Positions 7,517-16,851 of a stretch of DNA of 64,000 nt are shown here, piece after piece. The position numbers and the translations under genes were made by a program. Origin of the DNA: Marinomonas sp. KMM3893 (lineage in GTDB: Bacteria > Pseudomonadota > Gammaproteobacteria > Pseudomonadales > Marinomonadaceae); NCBI RefSeq assembly GCF_004352855.1, contig NZ_SJSC01000003.1, positions 496,001 through 560,000 on the forward strand, given 5' to 3'. How positions within the stretch are numbered: position 1 is the first letter of the stretch; each line of letters begins with the position of its first letter. The notes under the pieces were generated by a model. It was not told the DNA's origin. It was given only the letters and a program-made list of their open reading frames with translations, and made no database searches.

Positions 7517-9043
7517 ATGATCAAACATATTGGAAGCTTTGTTGCTCAGCCAGTGTTCACCGTGGCGGCCATCAGGCAAATAGAAAAGCGTCTGTTTGCG
7601 GCTGAGAGGGACCCTTTTGCTGTGATGCAGCGTGCAGCCCAAATGCTGTTTAAGCATATTGCCATAAATTGGCCCGATTCCCAGCACTTTGTCATTGTGG
7701 TTGGTGGTGGCAATAATGGCGGCGATGGTCTTCTATTGGCGCGCTTATTAAAACAAGCTGAGTTGAATGTATTGGTTTTGGATTGTGCAAAAACCGAACG
7801 ACGGGGTGATGCACTAAAAGCGTTTGATTTGGCGCTTGCGGATGGTGTGGACATCGAACCATTTGACGCTCTGCGTGAATGCGTTGGGTCTGTGGTGGTT
7901 GATGGTGTGCTGGGCATTGGTGCGCGTTTACCGCTTGACGACGCTTTGTGTTCGGTTGTTGATTGGATTAATCGTGCGAAGCGAGCTGGTGCCTCGGTAA
8001 TGGCCATTGATTTACCCACGGGGGTGGATGCCGATACAGGTTATGCGCAAGCGTACGTGGCGGCGGATATTACCCTGTCCATGGTGCAGCCTAAAATTGG
8101 TCATGTCTTAGGGTTGGGAAGCATTGCCTCGGGGCGCTTGGTTAATGAGGCTTTAGGGTCGAATGCCTTGTTGTCCGCCATGTCAGAGGGGGATCGTTCG
8201 TCTCTTGCTGTTGCCTCTTTTTCCGAGCAAATTGATTGGTTTGATGTGGCCCAGTTAGCTAAGCATAAGCCTTGTCCGCGTTTTGCCGACAGCCATAAAG
8301 GGCGCTATGGGCATGTGGCCGTGTTTGGCGGCGATCATGGTTACGGTGGAGCAGCGATTATGGCCAGTGAAGCGGCGGCGAAATCGGGCGCTGGTACGGT
8401 TGCTTTGATGACTCGTGGTGAACATGTGGCGGCTTCTCTGGTTAGAAACCCTAATGTCATGGCGTTCGACCTTGCCCATGAGCGAGCAATGTCATTGGGT
8501 ATTCGAAAAGACACTGTGGTGGTGCTTGGGCCAGGTTTGGGTCGAGAGGAATGGGGGGAGGCGTTATTTCAGCGTGTGATGGCGTTGTCCCTGCCGTTGG
8601 TTTTGGACGCGGATGGGTTGTTTTGGTTGGCGCAATTGAGTGATGTAAGCTTGCCCGAGGGGTCTGTTATTACCCCCCATTTGGGTGAGGCTGCTCGGCT
8701 ATTAGGTTGGCGTATCGATGCCATTAACCGTTCTCCTATTGAGGCGAGTGTGGCGTTGGCGAAGCAATACGCTTGTGTGGTGGTGTTAAAAGGCCTAGCG
8801 TCTGTGATAGCAAATCCCCAAGGGCAGGTTTATATTGCGGGAAAATCTGAGCCAGTGCTGTCCAAGGGCGGATCTGGTGATGTACTGAGCGGTATGTTGG
8901 GTGCGACACTTGCGTATTATAAAACGCCTTTAGAGGCTGCTTTAATGGCGGTTTCTTGGCACAATTATGCCGCCGGCGAAATGGCTGGAAAGAGAGGGGT
9001 TCATCGTGCTCAGCCCTATGATGTATTAGAGTATTTGGATTGA
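7517..9043 (+). CDS. nnr: Bifunctional NAD(P)H-hydrate epimerase / ADP-dependent NAD(P)H-hydrate dehydratase
   Basis: This repair enzyme restores damaged NADHX and NADPHX. The N-terminal YjeF_N epimerase domain (about residues 10-215) carries VVGGGNNGGDGLLLARLL, and the C-terminal ribokinase-like dehydratase domain (about 240-505) carries the KGGSGDVLSGMLGA signature. GTG at 7508 and ATG at 7511 and 7517 are in frame. AGGTG at 7506-7510 is best spaced for ATG 7517, giving 508 residues. Only about 35 bases separate it from the divergent TauE/SafE start. It overlaps or abuts tsaE, its usual downstream partner. Confidence 0.93.
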   Translation: MIKHIGSFVAQPVFTVAAIRQIEKRLFAAERDPFAVMQRAAQMLFKHIAINWPDSQHFVIVVGGGNNGGDGLLLARLLKQAELNVLVLDCAKTERRGDALKAFDLALADGVDIEPFDALRECVGSVVVDGVLGIGARLPLDDALCSVVDWINRAKRAGASVMAIDLPTGVDADTGYAQAYVAADITLSMVQPKIGHVLGLGSIASGRLVNEALGSNALLSAMSEGDRSSLAVASFSEQIDWFDVAQLAKHKPCPRFADSHKGRYGHVAVFGGDHGYGGAAIMASEAAAKSGAGTVALMTRGEHVAASLVRNPNVMAFDLAHERAMSLGIRKDTVVVLGPGLGREEWGEALFQRVMALSLPLVLDADGLFWLAQLSDVSLPEGSVITPHLGEAARLLGWRIDAINRSPIEASVALAKQYACVVVLKGLASVIANPQGQVYIAGKSEPVLSKGGSGDVLSGMLGATLAYYKTPLEAALMAVSWHNYAAGEMAGKRGVHRAQPYDVLEYLD

Positions 9044-9075
9044 ATTATCAGACACTATTGAGGAATAACGAGTTA

Positions 9076-9543
9076 ATGCAGGTTGAAAAAGAAATTTACG
9101 GCGAAGAAGCGATGGAAGCATTTGGTGCGAGCTTAGCGCAAGCCTTTGAAAAAGGGGTGGTTGTATACCTTGAAGGTGACTTGGGAATGGGTAAAACCAC
9201 CATGGTTCGAGGTGTGTTGCGTGGTTTAGGGTACGAAGGGCCTGTCAAAAGTCCAACCTATACGATCGTTGAGCCTTATGAGTTTACCGGGCTTGAGGTG
9301 TTTCACTTTGACTTGTATCGAGTGGGGGATGCTGAAGAGTTAGAGTACATGGGCATTAGAGACTATTTTTCTGATCAAGGTTTGTGCCTGATTGAATGGG
9401 CCGAAATGGGCCAAGGTGTCTTGCCTGACGCGGATGTGGTTGTGTCTATTGAGCGCATTGCGCAAGGTCGTAAGGTGTTAGTGGAGGCGGGGACAAAGAG
9501 AGGACAGTTGGCGCTCAGTGGTTTGGCTAACGCGTTAAATTGA
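9076..9543 (+). CDS. tsaE: tRNA threonylcarbamoyladenosine biosynthesis ATPase TsaE
   Basis: TsaE is the ATPase that works with TsaB and TsaD to make t6A37 in ANN-decoding tRNAs. The P-loop GDLGMGKTTMVRG is near residues 35-47, followed by the family SPTYTIVEPY and HFDLYR motifs and a late LIEWAE. ATG 9076 gives 155 residues, close to the E. coli length, and has GAGGAA about ten bases upstream. A TTG at 9040 would extend it by 12 residues and overlap nnr. It is cotranscribed with nnr. Confidence 0.94.
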   Translation: MQVEKEIYGEEAMEAFGASLAQAFEKGVVVYLEGDLGMGKTTMVRGVLRGLGYEGPVKSPTYTIVEPYEFTGLEVFHFDLYRVGDAEELEYMGIRDYFSDQGLCLIEWAEMGQGVLPDADVVVSIERIAQGRKVLVEAGTKRGQLALSGLANALN

Positions 9544-9565
9544 TTGCCCCGTTAATGTCTTTCTT

Positions 9566-9594
9566 CTGACTAAGATTGAGATCCACTTAGTCAG
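9566..9594 (+). other. Inverted repeat between tsaE and amiC
   Basis: CTGACTAAG (9566-9574) and CTTAGTCAG (9586-9594) form a perfect 9-bp stem with an 11-nt loop. No T-run follows, so this is not a standard intrinsic terminator. It may be an operator, an attenuating hairpin or an mRNA-stabilising structure. Confidence 0.5.
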
Positions 9595-9633
9595 CAGTTA
9601 TAGTGTGTCACATATACTAGCTAGCTGTCTGAT

Positions 9634-10962
9634 ATGCATAATAAATTTCGCACTTACCTGTTTGTTTTCTGCCATTTTTTTTTGTTGTTGGTGTCTTTTG
9701 ATGTATCGGCGGCAGAAATTCGTGATATTAGAGTAGGGCAACAAGCCGGTGTTACCCGTTTGGTTTTTGAGTTGTCTGCTGCGTCGGAGCATCGGATGTT
9801 TCCGTTGTCTAACCCCGACCGCGTGGTGTTGGATATTAGTAAGGTTCAATTGAGTGAAAAGGTCGTTAACAATTTATCGGCCTTATCCTCTGGGGTGCTG
9901 ATGCGAGTGCGCTACGCGCGTCGTAACGATGGGGTTCGTTTTGTGTTGGACTTGTCACAGCAAGTTCGAGCGAAAAGCACCGTATTAGCGGCCAGTGGTG
10001 GTTATGGTCCACGCATTTTAGTGGAGCTTAGTTATGGCAAAAAGCAAGTTGCCAAAACGGTTAAAAGCTTGGCGAGCATTGAGAGCGCTAAACGCGATAT
10101 TGTAATCGCCATCGACCCAGGGCATGGGGGGAAAGACCCAGGTGCTCTTGGTAAATATCGAGTGCGTGAGAAAGACATTGTGTTGTCTATTGCGAAAGAG
10201 CTGGCCAGGCGAATCAACAAGGTGGATGGTTTTAAGGCGGTATTGACGCGCTCCACGGATGTTTTTTTGAAGTTGCGTGACCGCTCTAAAGTGGCGCGTG
10301 AGGCGAATGCAGATTTAATGGTTTCTATCCATGCGGACTCTTTTACTCGGGCGAGCGCGCACGGTGCTTCGGTGTGGGCGCTGTCATTAAGTGGTAAGTC
10401 CTCTGAAATGGGGCGATGGTTAGCGCAACAAGAAAACTCAGCCGACCTTGTGGGCGGCATATCGCTGGATGATAAGGATCAGTTGTTGGCAGAAGTACTG
10501 TTGGATATGTCGATGAACTCCACCATTCAAATGAGTTTGAATGTGGGGAATAGTGTTCTGAATGATTTAAAAGGCGTGGCTCGACTTCATAAAAGCTCGG
10601 TTCAGCAAGCGGGTTTTGTGGTGTTAAAATCCCCAGACATTCCTTCTATCTTGATTGAAACCGGTTTTGTTTCGAATGGCACCGAGGCTAAAAATTTATC
10701 CAGCAAAACTTACCGTTATAAACTGGCGTCGGCTATTTCGAGCGGCATTGTTGGGTATTTTACAAAAAATGCACCAAAAGGAAGCTTGGTGGCATGGAAG
10801 CAGCAGCGTCATGCTGGTTACGCTTACACTGTGGCCAAGGGAGACACGCTTTCTCAAATTGCGCGACGTAATAATGTTTCTCTGAGTGCGTTAAGAAGTG
10901 CTAATTCGCTTAAAAACGATGTAATTTGGATTGGCCAGAAACTTCTTATTCCCGCAAGTTAA
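9634..10962 (+). CDS. amiC: N-acetylmuramoyl-L-alanine amidase (AmiB/AmiC type, with LysM)
   Basis: This periplasmic zinc amidase cuts the peptide from MurNAc to separate daughter cells. A signal peptide is clear (about residues 1-26, ending VSA before AE). An AMIN domain (about 28-125) for septal targeting follows, then the Amidase_3 catalytic domain (about 148-370), beginning AIDPGHGGKDPGALG with the zinc His and ending near ETGFVSN. One LysM repeat (about 392-440, YTVAKGDTLSQIARR) completes the 442 residues. The AMIN-amidase-LysM layout fits AmiB/AmiC; the exact paralogue name is uncertain. Placement between tsaE and mutL is conserved in gammaproteobacteria, where it is often called amiB. 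Confidence 0.9.
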   Translation: MHNKFRTYLFVFCHFFLLLVSFDVSAAEIRDIRVGQQAGVTRLVFELSAASEHRMFPLSNPDRVVLDISKVQLSEKVVNNLSALSSGVLMRVRYARRNDGVRFVLDLSQQVRAKSTVLAASGGYGPRILVELSYGKKQVAKTVKSLASIESAKRDIVIAIDPGHGGKDPGALGKYRVREKDIVLSIAKELARRINKVDGFKAVLTRSTDVFLKLRDRSKVAREANADLMVSIHADSFTRASAHGASVWALSLSGKSSEMGRWLAQQENSADLVGGISLDDKDQLLAEVLLDMSMNSTIQMSLNVGNSVLNDLKGVARLHKSSVQQAGFVVLKSPDIPSILIETGFVSNGTEAKNLSSKTYRYKLASAISSGIVGYFTKNAPKGSLVAWKQQRHAGYAYTVAKGDTLSQIARRNNVSLSALRSANSLKNDVIWIGQKLLIPAS

Positions 10963-11016
10963 TCTTTACTGGTTTCTGCCTTTTGGCAGGGGCCTTTTCT
11001 CAATAAAAGGCAGTTC

Positions 11017-12963
11017 ATGCAAAGAATTAATCTTTTATCCCCTCGTTTAGCAAACCAAATTGCCGCTGGTGAAGTGGTTGAGCGTCCTGCCTCTGTGGTG
11101 AAGGAGTTGCTTGAAAACAGTTTGGATGCCGGAGCGACCCAGCTTGATATCGATGTTGAGCAGGGCGGCGTGAGGCGTATCAAAATTCGTGATAACGGCG
11201 TGGGTATATTGAAGGACGATTTGTCGTTGGCGTTGAGTCGTCATGCGACCAGTAAAATCATTACACTCGATGATTTGGAAGCCGTACGAACGCTGGGTTT
11301 TCGTGGTGAGGCGTTGGCGAGTATCAGTTCTGTGTCGCGTTTGCATTTGACCTCACAGGCAGAAGGCGAAGTTGAGGCTTGGCGGGTGGAAACCGAAGGT
11401 AAGGATATGAGCACTTCTGTGCGCCCTGCCTCTCACCCGAAAGGCACGACGATAGATGTGCGCGATTTGTTTTTTAATACCCCAGCGCGTCGCAAGTTTT
11501 TGCGCACGGAAAAAACCGAATTCAACTATCTTGAAGAGGTGGTGAAACGACTGGCATTGAGTCGCTACGATACAGGCTTTCGATTAAGCCATAACGGTAA
11601 GCAAATTTACGACCTGCGCCCGGTGACCGATCAGTTGCATGCTGAGCACAGATTGGCCAGTTTGTTGGGTAAAAAATTCATTGAAAATGCGCTGACCATT
11701 GATGTGGAAGCCGCCGGCTTGCGTTTGTGGGGGTGGATTGGTTTGCCGACTTTTTCTCGCTCTCAAGCCGACCTTCAGTATTTCTTTGTTAATGGTCGTG
11801 TGGTCAAGGATAAGCTGGTGGCGCATGCGGTAAGGCAGGCGTATCGAGATGTTTTGTACAACGGTCGACACCCTACGTTTGTGTTGTATTTGGAATTAGA
11901 CCCTGCAACGGTGGATGTCAATGTGCACCCAACGAAGCATGAAGTACGCTTTCGTGATGGCCGTTTGGTGCATGACTTTTTGTTCAGTCGTATTCATAAG
12001 GCGATTGCGGATGTGCGACCTGAGTCCGAAACTGAAGGGGCGAGTGAGGGCGGTCTGAGTGTTTCTCAGGGTGTCGCGCAACCAGAAGCGGCGATTACCG
12101 AACAATCCGCGTTGCCTCTGGCGAATCGCCCGGTGAACAGTACCGATTGGATGCGCGCGCCTCAGTCTCGTGTGGCAGTGGATCAGGTGGCGGGCCAACT
12201 CGAAGGCATGCGAAGCTTGTCTGGTTATGCGAATGACTATGCGTCATCTGGTGGTTATGCGTCGGCGGCTGGTAATGAGCAGGTTGACCCTTTGACCGGT
12301 GAGATTCGGCAAACCCCAGCGCCATCGCTGAATGTGGCGACAGGTTTTGCTGGCAGTGTACAAGAAGAATACCAAACGGTTCCTCCTTTGGGTTTCGCGG
12401 TTGCCCAGTTGCACGGTGTTTATATTTTATCGGAAAGTGAAAATGGTTTGATTCTGGTGGATATGCACGCAGCGCACGAGCGCATTGTGTATGAGCGAAT
12501 GAAGACCTCGTTCTATGAAAAAAGCATCGCCACTCAGCCGTTATTAGTGCCTATCAATGTGTCTGTGTCGCAAAGCGAGGCGGATCTGGTAGAGGAAAAT
12601 GGCGAGGTATTCTCTGCGTTTGGCTTTAGGGTTGAGCGCACCGGTCTAGAAAGTGTCATGGTGCGCGAAGTGCCGATTATTCTTATTAAAGCGGATACTG
12701 AAGCCTTAGTGCGTGATGTGATCAGCGATCTGTCTGCAAATGGGGTGTCTGACCTGTTAGAGGCTAGGGCGAATGAGTTGATGGCGACCATGTCTTGTCA
12801 TGGTGCGGTGCGTGCCAATCGTAAATTGACGATTGCTGAAATGAACAGCTTGCTGCGCGACATGGAAATTACCGAGCGAAGCGGTCAGTGCAATCACGGT
12901 CGCCCGACTTGGACTCAGATGACAATGTCTGATCTTGATAAACTATTTTTGCGAGGGCGCTAG
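11017..12963 (+). CDS. mutL: DNA mismatch repair protein MutL
   Basis: MutL couples MutS mismatch recognition to downstream repair. The 648-residue protein has an N-terminal GHKL ATPase (about 1-330) with the motifs [18 protein letters not shown] and [14 protein letters not shown] low-complexity linker (about 335-450) follows, then a C-terminal dimerisation domain. That domain has DMHAAHE at 482-488, aligned with the metal-binding DQHA(x)2E(x)4E endonuclease motif but with Met for Gln, and a late QCNHGRPTW. The gene is followed by miaA after one base. Confidence 0.96.
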   Translation: MQRINLLSPRLANQIAAGEVVERPASVVKELLENSLDAGATQLDIDVEQGGVRRIKIRDNGVGILKDDLSLALSRHATSKIITLDDLEAVRTLGFRGEALASISSVSRLHLTSQAEGEVEAWRVETEGKDMSTSVRPASHPKGTTIDVRDLFFNTPARRKFLRTEKTEFNYLEEVVKRLALSRYDTGFRLSHNGKQIYDLRPVTDQLHAEHRLASLLGKKFIENALTIDVEAAGLRLWGWIGLPTFSRSQADLQYFFVNGRVVKDKLVAHAVRQAYRDVLYNGRHPTFVLYLELDPATVDVNVHPTKHEVRFRDGRLVHDFLFSRIHKAIADVRPESETEGASEGGLSVSQGVAQPEAAITEQSALPLANRPVNSTDWMRAPQSRVAVDQVAGQLEGMRSLSGYANDYASSGGYASAAGNEQVDPLTGEIRQTPAPSLNVATGFAGSVQEEYQTVPPLGFAVAQLHGVYILSESENGLILVDMHAAHERIVYERMKTSFYEKSIATQPLLVPINVSVSQSEADLVEENGEVFSAFGFRVERTGLESVMVREVPIILIKADTEALVRDVISDLSANGVSDLLEARANELMATMSCHGAVRANRKLTIAEMNSLLRDMEITERSGQCNHGRPTWTQMTMSDLDKLFLRGR

Positions 12964-12964
12964 T

Positions 12965-13897
12965 ATGGCAAAGCCAAGTGTTGTGTGTTTGATGGGGCCA
13001 ACGGCGTCTGGTAAAACTGGGTTGGCGGTTGAGCTGGCGCAAAATCATGGTTATGAAATTATCAGTGTTGATTCTGCTTTGGTGTACAAGGGGATGGATA
13101 TTGGGACGGCTAAGCCGGACGCCAGCACATTGGCGAAAGCTCCCCATCGCCTTATTGATATCATTGACCCTTTGGAATCGTATTCGGCGGCGGACTTTGT
13201 TGAGGACGCGGTGACGCAATCTCAGGAGATTATCGCGGCGGGTAAAACGCCTTTGTTGGTTGGCGGAACCATGATGTACTTTAACGCCTTGCAAAAAGGG
13301 TTGGCGCCACTACCAAGTGCGGATGACAAAATCAGAGCGGATCTTGAGCAAGAGGCGATGGAGAAAGGCTGGCCTGCGCTGCATGAGGAGTTGGCGCGAG
13401 TGGATCCTGAGTCGGCTTTGCGAATTCACCCGAATGACCCTCAGCGTTTGCAAAGAGCGTTAGAGGTGTATCGAGTATCGGGCCGATCAATGACGCAATG
13501 GTGGTCTGAGCAGACACCTGTTTCATTGCCGTTTGAGATGGTGAATTTGGCGGTCATGCCAAAAGAAAGAAGCGTGCTTCATGCACGAATCGAGCAGCGC
13601 TTTTACGACATGATGGATCAAGGCTTTTTGCAAGAAGTGGAATCCTTGTATGGGCGTGGTGATTTGTCTATTGACCTTCCTTCTATGCGCTGTGTTGGTT
13701 ACCGTCAGCTATGGCACTATTTAAATGGTGACGATTTGCTTGAAGATGCTATCTTTAAGGGAGTGGTTGCTACTCGCCAGCTAGCGAAAAGGCAGCTAAC
13801 TTGGCTGCGAGGCTGGGAGGATTTGATGATTTTCGACAGTTTGGCAAAAGATCTTATTCCTCAGGCCTTGAATTACATAGAAAGCAGGATTATATAG
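12965..13897 (+). CDS. miaA: tRNA dimethylallyltransferase MiaA
   Basis: MiaA adds the dimethylallyl group to A37 of UNN-decoding tRNAs, the first step to ms2i6A. The ATG at 12965 follows a GCGAGGGCG ribosome binding site and gives 310 residues; the longer frame from 12935 runs into mutL. The P-loop-like GPTASGKT is at residues 11-18, followed by the family [16 protein letters not shown] motif and VGGTMMY. The [12 protein letters not shown] segment near residue 245 is also typical. The position between mutL and hfq is conserved. Confidence 0.97.
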   Translation: MAKPSVVCLMGPTASGKTGLAVELAQNHGYEIISVDSALVYKGMDIGTAKPDASTLAKAPHRLIDIIDPLESYSAADFVEDAVTQSQEIIAAGKTPLLVGGTMMYFNALQKGLAPLPSADDKIRADLEQEAMEKGWPALHEELARVDPESALRIHPNDPQRLQRALEVYRVSGRSMTQWWSEQTPVSLPFEMVNLAVMPKERSVLHARIEQRFYDMMDQGFLQEVESLYGRGDLSIDLPSMRCVGYRQLWHYLNGDDLLEDAIFKGVVATRQLAKRQLTWLRGWEDLMIFDSLAKDLIPQALNYIESRII

Positions 13898-13985
13898 GGG
13901 AAATACAGAAAGATTTCGTGTACTATCTACCGTATTGTTTTACTAAGATTAATTTTATTTTTTGCGCTTGCTAAAGGAGATTCCA

Positions 13986-14231
13986 ATGTCGAAAGGGCAA
14001 TCATTACAAGACCCTTATCTAAATGTTTTACGTAAAGAGAGAGTGCCTGTTTCTATCTTTCTTGTAAACGGTATTAAACTTCAAGGCCAAATCGAATCCT
14101 TTGATCAGTTTGTGATTCTTTTGAAAAACACCGTTAGTCAAATGGTATACAAGCATGCCATTTCTACTGTTGTGCCTTCTCGTACTATACGCGTCCCTTC
14201 TCCTGATCAGCCGGAAGACGCTACTGAATAG
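13986..14231 (+). CDS. hfq: RNA-binding protein Hfq
   Basis: Hfq is the hexameric RNA chaperone that pairs small RNAs with mRNAs. The start at 13986 has a strong AAAGGAG site and gives 81 residues. The Sm1 region (about 8-45) and the Sm2 motif YKHAIST (about residues 55-61) are canonical, including the QSLQDPYLN proximal-face segment. The acidic C-terminal tail is very short (about 12 residues after the fold), shorter than in E. coli. It precedes hflX with a hairpin in the 35-base gap. Confidence 0.98.
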   Translation: MSKGQSLQDPYLNVLRKERVPVSIFLVNGIKLQGQIESFDQFVILLKNTVSQMVYKHAISTVVPSRTIRVPSPDQPEDATE

Positions 14232-14252
14232 TTTGCTGTTAACAGGGCAAAC
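14231..14252 (+). other. Hairpin between hfq and hflX
   Basis: GTTTGC (14231-14236) pairs with GCAAAC (14247-14252) around a loop that itself contains the palindrome CTGTTAACAG. The 3' arm ends one base before the TGAGGA ribosome binding site of hflX, so folding could influence hflX translation. Confidence 0.45.
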
Positions 14253-14266
14253 TGAGGAATATTAAT

Positions 14267-15559
14267 TTGTTTTTTGAACGCCCCGATAGTGGTGATATTG
14301 CAGTATTGGTTCATATGGATTTTCACGATCAGCGTGTGTCCTATGGACCGGAAGAGTTTGTTGAGCTTTCCATCTCAGCGGGTGCGGATCCGATAGCGGT
14401 TGTTACCGGATCTCGTCTGCGACCTGATTCCAAATATTTTGTCGGTACCGGCAAATTAGATGAAATCAAAGGTATTGTTGATCGAGAAGGGGCAGAAGTC
14501 GTCCTTTTTGATCACTCCTTATCTCCTTCCCAAGAACGAAATCTAGAAAATTTCTTAAATTGTCGTGTGCTTGATCGCACAGGATTGATTTTGGATATTT
14601 TTGGCCAGCGTGCGCGATCCCATGAAGGTAAGTTACAAGTGGAATTGGCCCAGCTTCAGCATATGTCGACAAGACTGGTGAAAGGTTGGACTCACTTGGA
14701 ACGCCAGAAAGGTGGTATCGGTGTACGAGGCGGCCCAGGTGAAACCCAGCTTGAAACAGACCGTCGTTTGTTGCGTGAGCGTATCAAGTCCATTCAAAAA
14801 CGTTTGGATAAGGTAAATTCTCAGCGTGATCAAAACCGTCGAGCGCGTTCTCGTTCTGCGGTGCCGACTGTGTCTTTGGTGGGTTACACCAACGCGGGCA
14901 AGTCTACTTTGTTTAATCGTGCTACCGGCGCGGATGTGTATGCCGCTGACCAATTGTTTGCAACCTTGGATCCGACGTTACGACGCTTGGACTTAGAGCA
15001 AATTGGTTCTGTGGTGTTGGCCGATACAGTTGGTTTCATTCGACAGTTGCCGCACCGCTTGGTAAAAGCGTTTCAGGCGACATTGAAAGAGTCTTCTGAG
15101 GCGGATCTGTTGCTTCACATTGTGGATGCGGCGGATATATCACGAGATGAAAACATCGCGGAAGTGGAAAGTGTACTGAAAGAAATTGGCGCTGATGAAG
15201 TGCCGACGTTAAGAGTGTTTAATAAAATTGATATGTTGCCAGGCTCAGAAGCTCGAATAGATCGAGATGCGGATGGCAAACCTGTTCGGGTGTGGGTGTC
15301 AGCTCGCGATGGATTGGGTATTGAATTATTACAGCAAGCGATTGCGGAACTTTTGGCGGAAGATGTACTCAATGAAACGCTGGTATTACCAAATGAATAT
15401 GGCCGCTTAAGGGCCATGTTGTTTGAGCAAGGAGCGGTTCGCTCCGAACGCTATGATGAATTTGGGCAATCTGTGTTAGAAGTTAGGTTGCCAAAAAAGG
15501 ACTATTTACAAATACTAGCGCGTGCTGGAATGTCTGAAGATCAGATTGAAGCTGCATAA
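14267..15559 (+). CDS. hflX: Ribosome rescue/splitting GTPase HflX
   Basis: HflX is a ribosome-binding GTPase that splits stalled 70S ribosomes under stress. The 430-residue protein has the HflX N-terminal domain (about 20-130), a coiled linker with the GGRGPGE-like segment RGGPGETQLETDRR, and a GTPase domain. The GTPase motifs are GYTNAGKST (about 205-213), DTVGF and NKID. The start is TTG, encoding MFFERP, the usual N-terminus of the family; TGAGGA lies about ten bases upstream and no ATG fits. It begins the hflX-hflK-hflC block. Confidence 0.95.
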   Translation: MFFERPDSGDIAVLVHMDFHDQRVSYGPEEFVELSISAGADPIAVVTGSRLRPDSKYFVGTGKLDEIKGIVDREGAEVVLFDHSLSPSQERNLENFLNCRVLDRTGLILDIFGQRARSHEGKLQVELAQLQHMSTRLVKGWTHLERQKGGIGVRGGPGETQLETDRRLLRERIKSIQKRLDKVNSQRDQNRRARSRSAVPTVSLVGYTNAGKSTLFNRATGADVYAADQLFATLDPTLRRLDLEQIGSVVLADTVGFIRQLPHRLVKAFQATLKESSEADLLLHIVDAADISRDENIAEVESVLKEIGADEVPTLRVFNKIDMLPGSEARIDRDADGKPVRVWVSARDGLGIELLQQAIAELLAEDVLNETLVLPNEYGRLRAMLFEQGAVRSERYDEFGQSVLEVRLPKKDYLQILARAGMSEDQIEAA

Positions 15560-15600
15560 CTCAAGATTTGATTATCATTAAAATAAAGTGGAGATGTAGT

Positions 15601-16851
15601 ATGGCCTGGAATGAACCGGGTAATAACGACAAGGACCCATGGAATCCGGATAAAAACCGTACAGATGGGGATCGCCCAAACGACGGTCGTGATAAGGATT
15701 CCAATAGTAATGACCCATGGGGTCGTCAAACAGGCAGTGGCAATGATCAAAGTCCGCCTGATCTTGACGAAGCTTTTAGAAAGCTTATGGGGATGCTAGG
15801 CGTCAAGAAAGGCCGTAAAGGCGGTTCTGGCGGTGGTGGTGATTCTGGTTTTTCTGGAAAATTTGGTAGTGGCTTAGTTGCCATCGTGTTGATCGCTTTG
15901 CTTGGTTTATGGGCAGCGTCAGGCGTATACCAGGTGGATCAGCAAGAGCGTGGTGTTGTTCTAAGATTGGGTAAGTACTACGAAACAGTAATGCCTGGTC
16001 TACATTGGAATGCGCCATTAATAGATTCTGTTAGTAAGGTGAACGTGACAAAAGTACGTTCTCATGATCATAAAGCGCTGATGTTAACGGTTGATGACAA
16101 CATTGTTGATGTAAGTGTTTCTGTGCAGTACTCAGTAGAAAATCCAAAAGATTTCCTTTTGAATGTGCGTGATCCTGAAGAGTCTCTTGCTCAAGCGACA
16201 GAAAGTGCTTTGCGCCATGTTGTTGGTAGTTCTGAAATGGATCAGATTTTGACGGAAGGTCGTGAGTTGCTTGCGTCAGAAGTTAAGGTGCGTCTACAGG
16301 ATTACAATAATGCTTACGGTACCGGTTTATTGATCTCTAAAGTTAACGTTGAAAACACGCAAGCGCCAACGCAAGTGCAAGAAGCGTTTGATGATGTTAT
16401 TAAAGCGAAAGAAGATGAATTGCGTGTTCGTAATGAGGCGGAGTCTTACGCTAATGGTGTGATTCCTGAAGCGCGTGGTAAAGCACAGCGAATTCGTGAA
16501 GAAGCCGAAGCTTATCGCTCTGAAATAGTGGCGCGTGCGAGTGGTCAGGCCGATCGTTTTGATCGCCTCTACCGTGAGTATGTGAAAGCACCAGATGTGA
16601 CGCGTCGTCGTCTCTATATCGAAACAATGGAATCTGTTTATAAAGATACCAATAAAGTCGTTGTGGATACAAAAGACGGTAACAATATGATGTACCTGCC
16701 TCTAGATCAGTTGATGAAAAATCAAGCTTCAGGAAGCAAGGTAGACGTTAAGTCTCTTGATTCTGGCAGTATTGGCACGATAACGGATCAAGTAATTGAT
16801 GAGATTCGTAAGCGCCAAGGTACGACGGTAAATAGACAGGGGAGAAACTAA
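15601..16851 (+). CDS. hflK: FtsH protease regulator HflK
   Basis: HflK is an SPFH/stomatin-family protein that forms the HflKC cage around the FtsH protease in the inner membrane. The start at 15601 follows GTGGAGATG and gives 416 residues. A hydrophilic, Asn/Asp/Gly-rich cytoplasmic N-terminus (about 1-75, containing DPWNPDKN and a Gly-rich stretch) precedes a membrane helix (about 85-103). The SPFH domain follows (about 105-290), then an Ala/Glu/Arg-rich helical region. Its stop codon overlaps the hflC start. Confidence 0.95.
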   Translation: MAWNEPGNNDKDPWNPDKNRTDGDRPNDGRDKDSNSNDPWGRQTGSGNDQSPPDLDEAFRKLMGMLGVKKGRKGGSGGGGDSGFSGKFGSGLVAIVLIALLGLWAASGVYQVDQQERGVVLRLGKYYETVMPGLHWNAPLIDSVSKVNVTKVRSHDHKALMLTVDDNIVDVSVSVQYSVENPKDFLLNVRDPEESLAQATESALRHVVGSSEMDQILTEGRELLASEVKVRLQDYNNAYGTGLLISKVNVENTQAPTQVQEAFDDVIKAKEDELRVRNEAESYANGVIPEARGKAQRIREEAEAYRSEIVARASGQADRFDRLYREYVKAPDVTRRRLYIETMESVYKDTNKVVVDTKDGNNMMYLPLDQLMKNQASGSKVDVKSLDSGSIGTITDQVIDEIRKRQGTTVNRQGRN

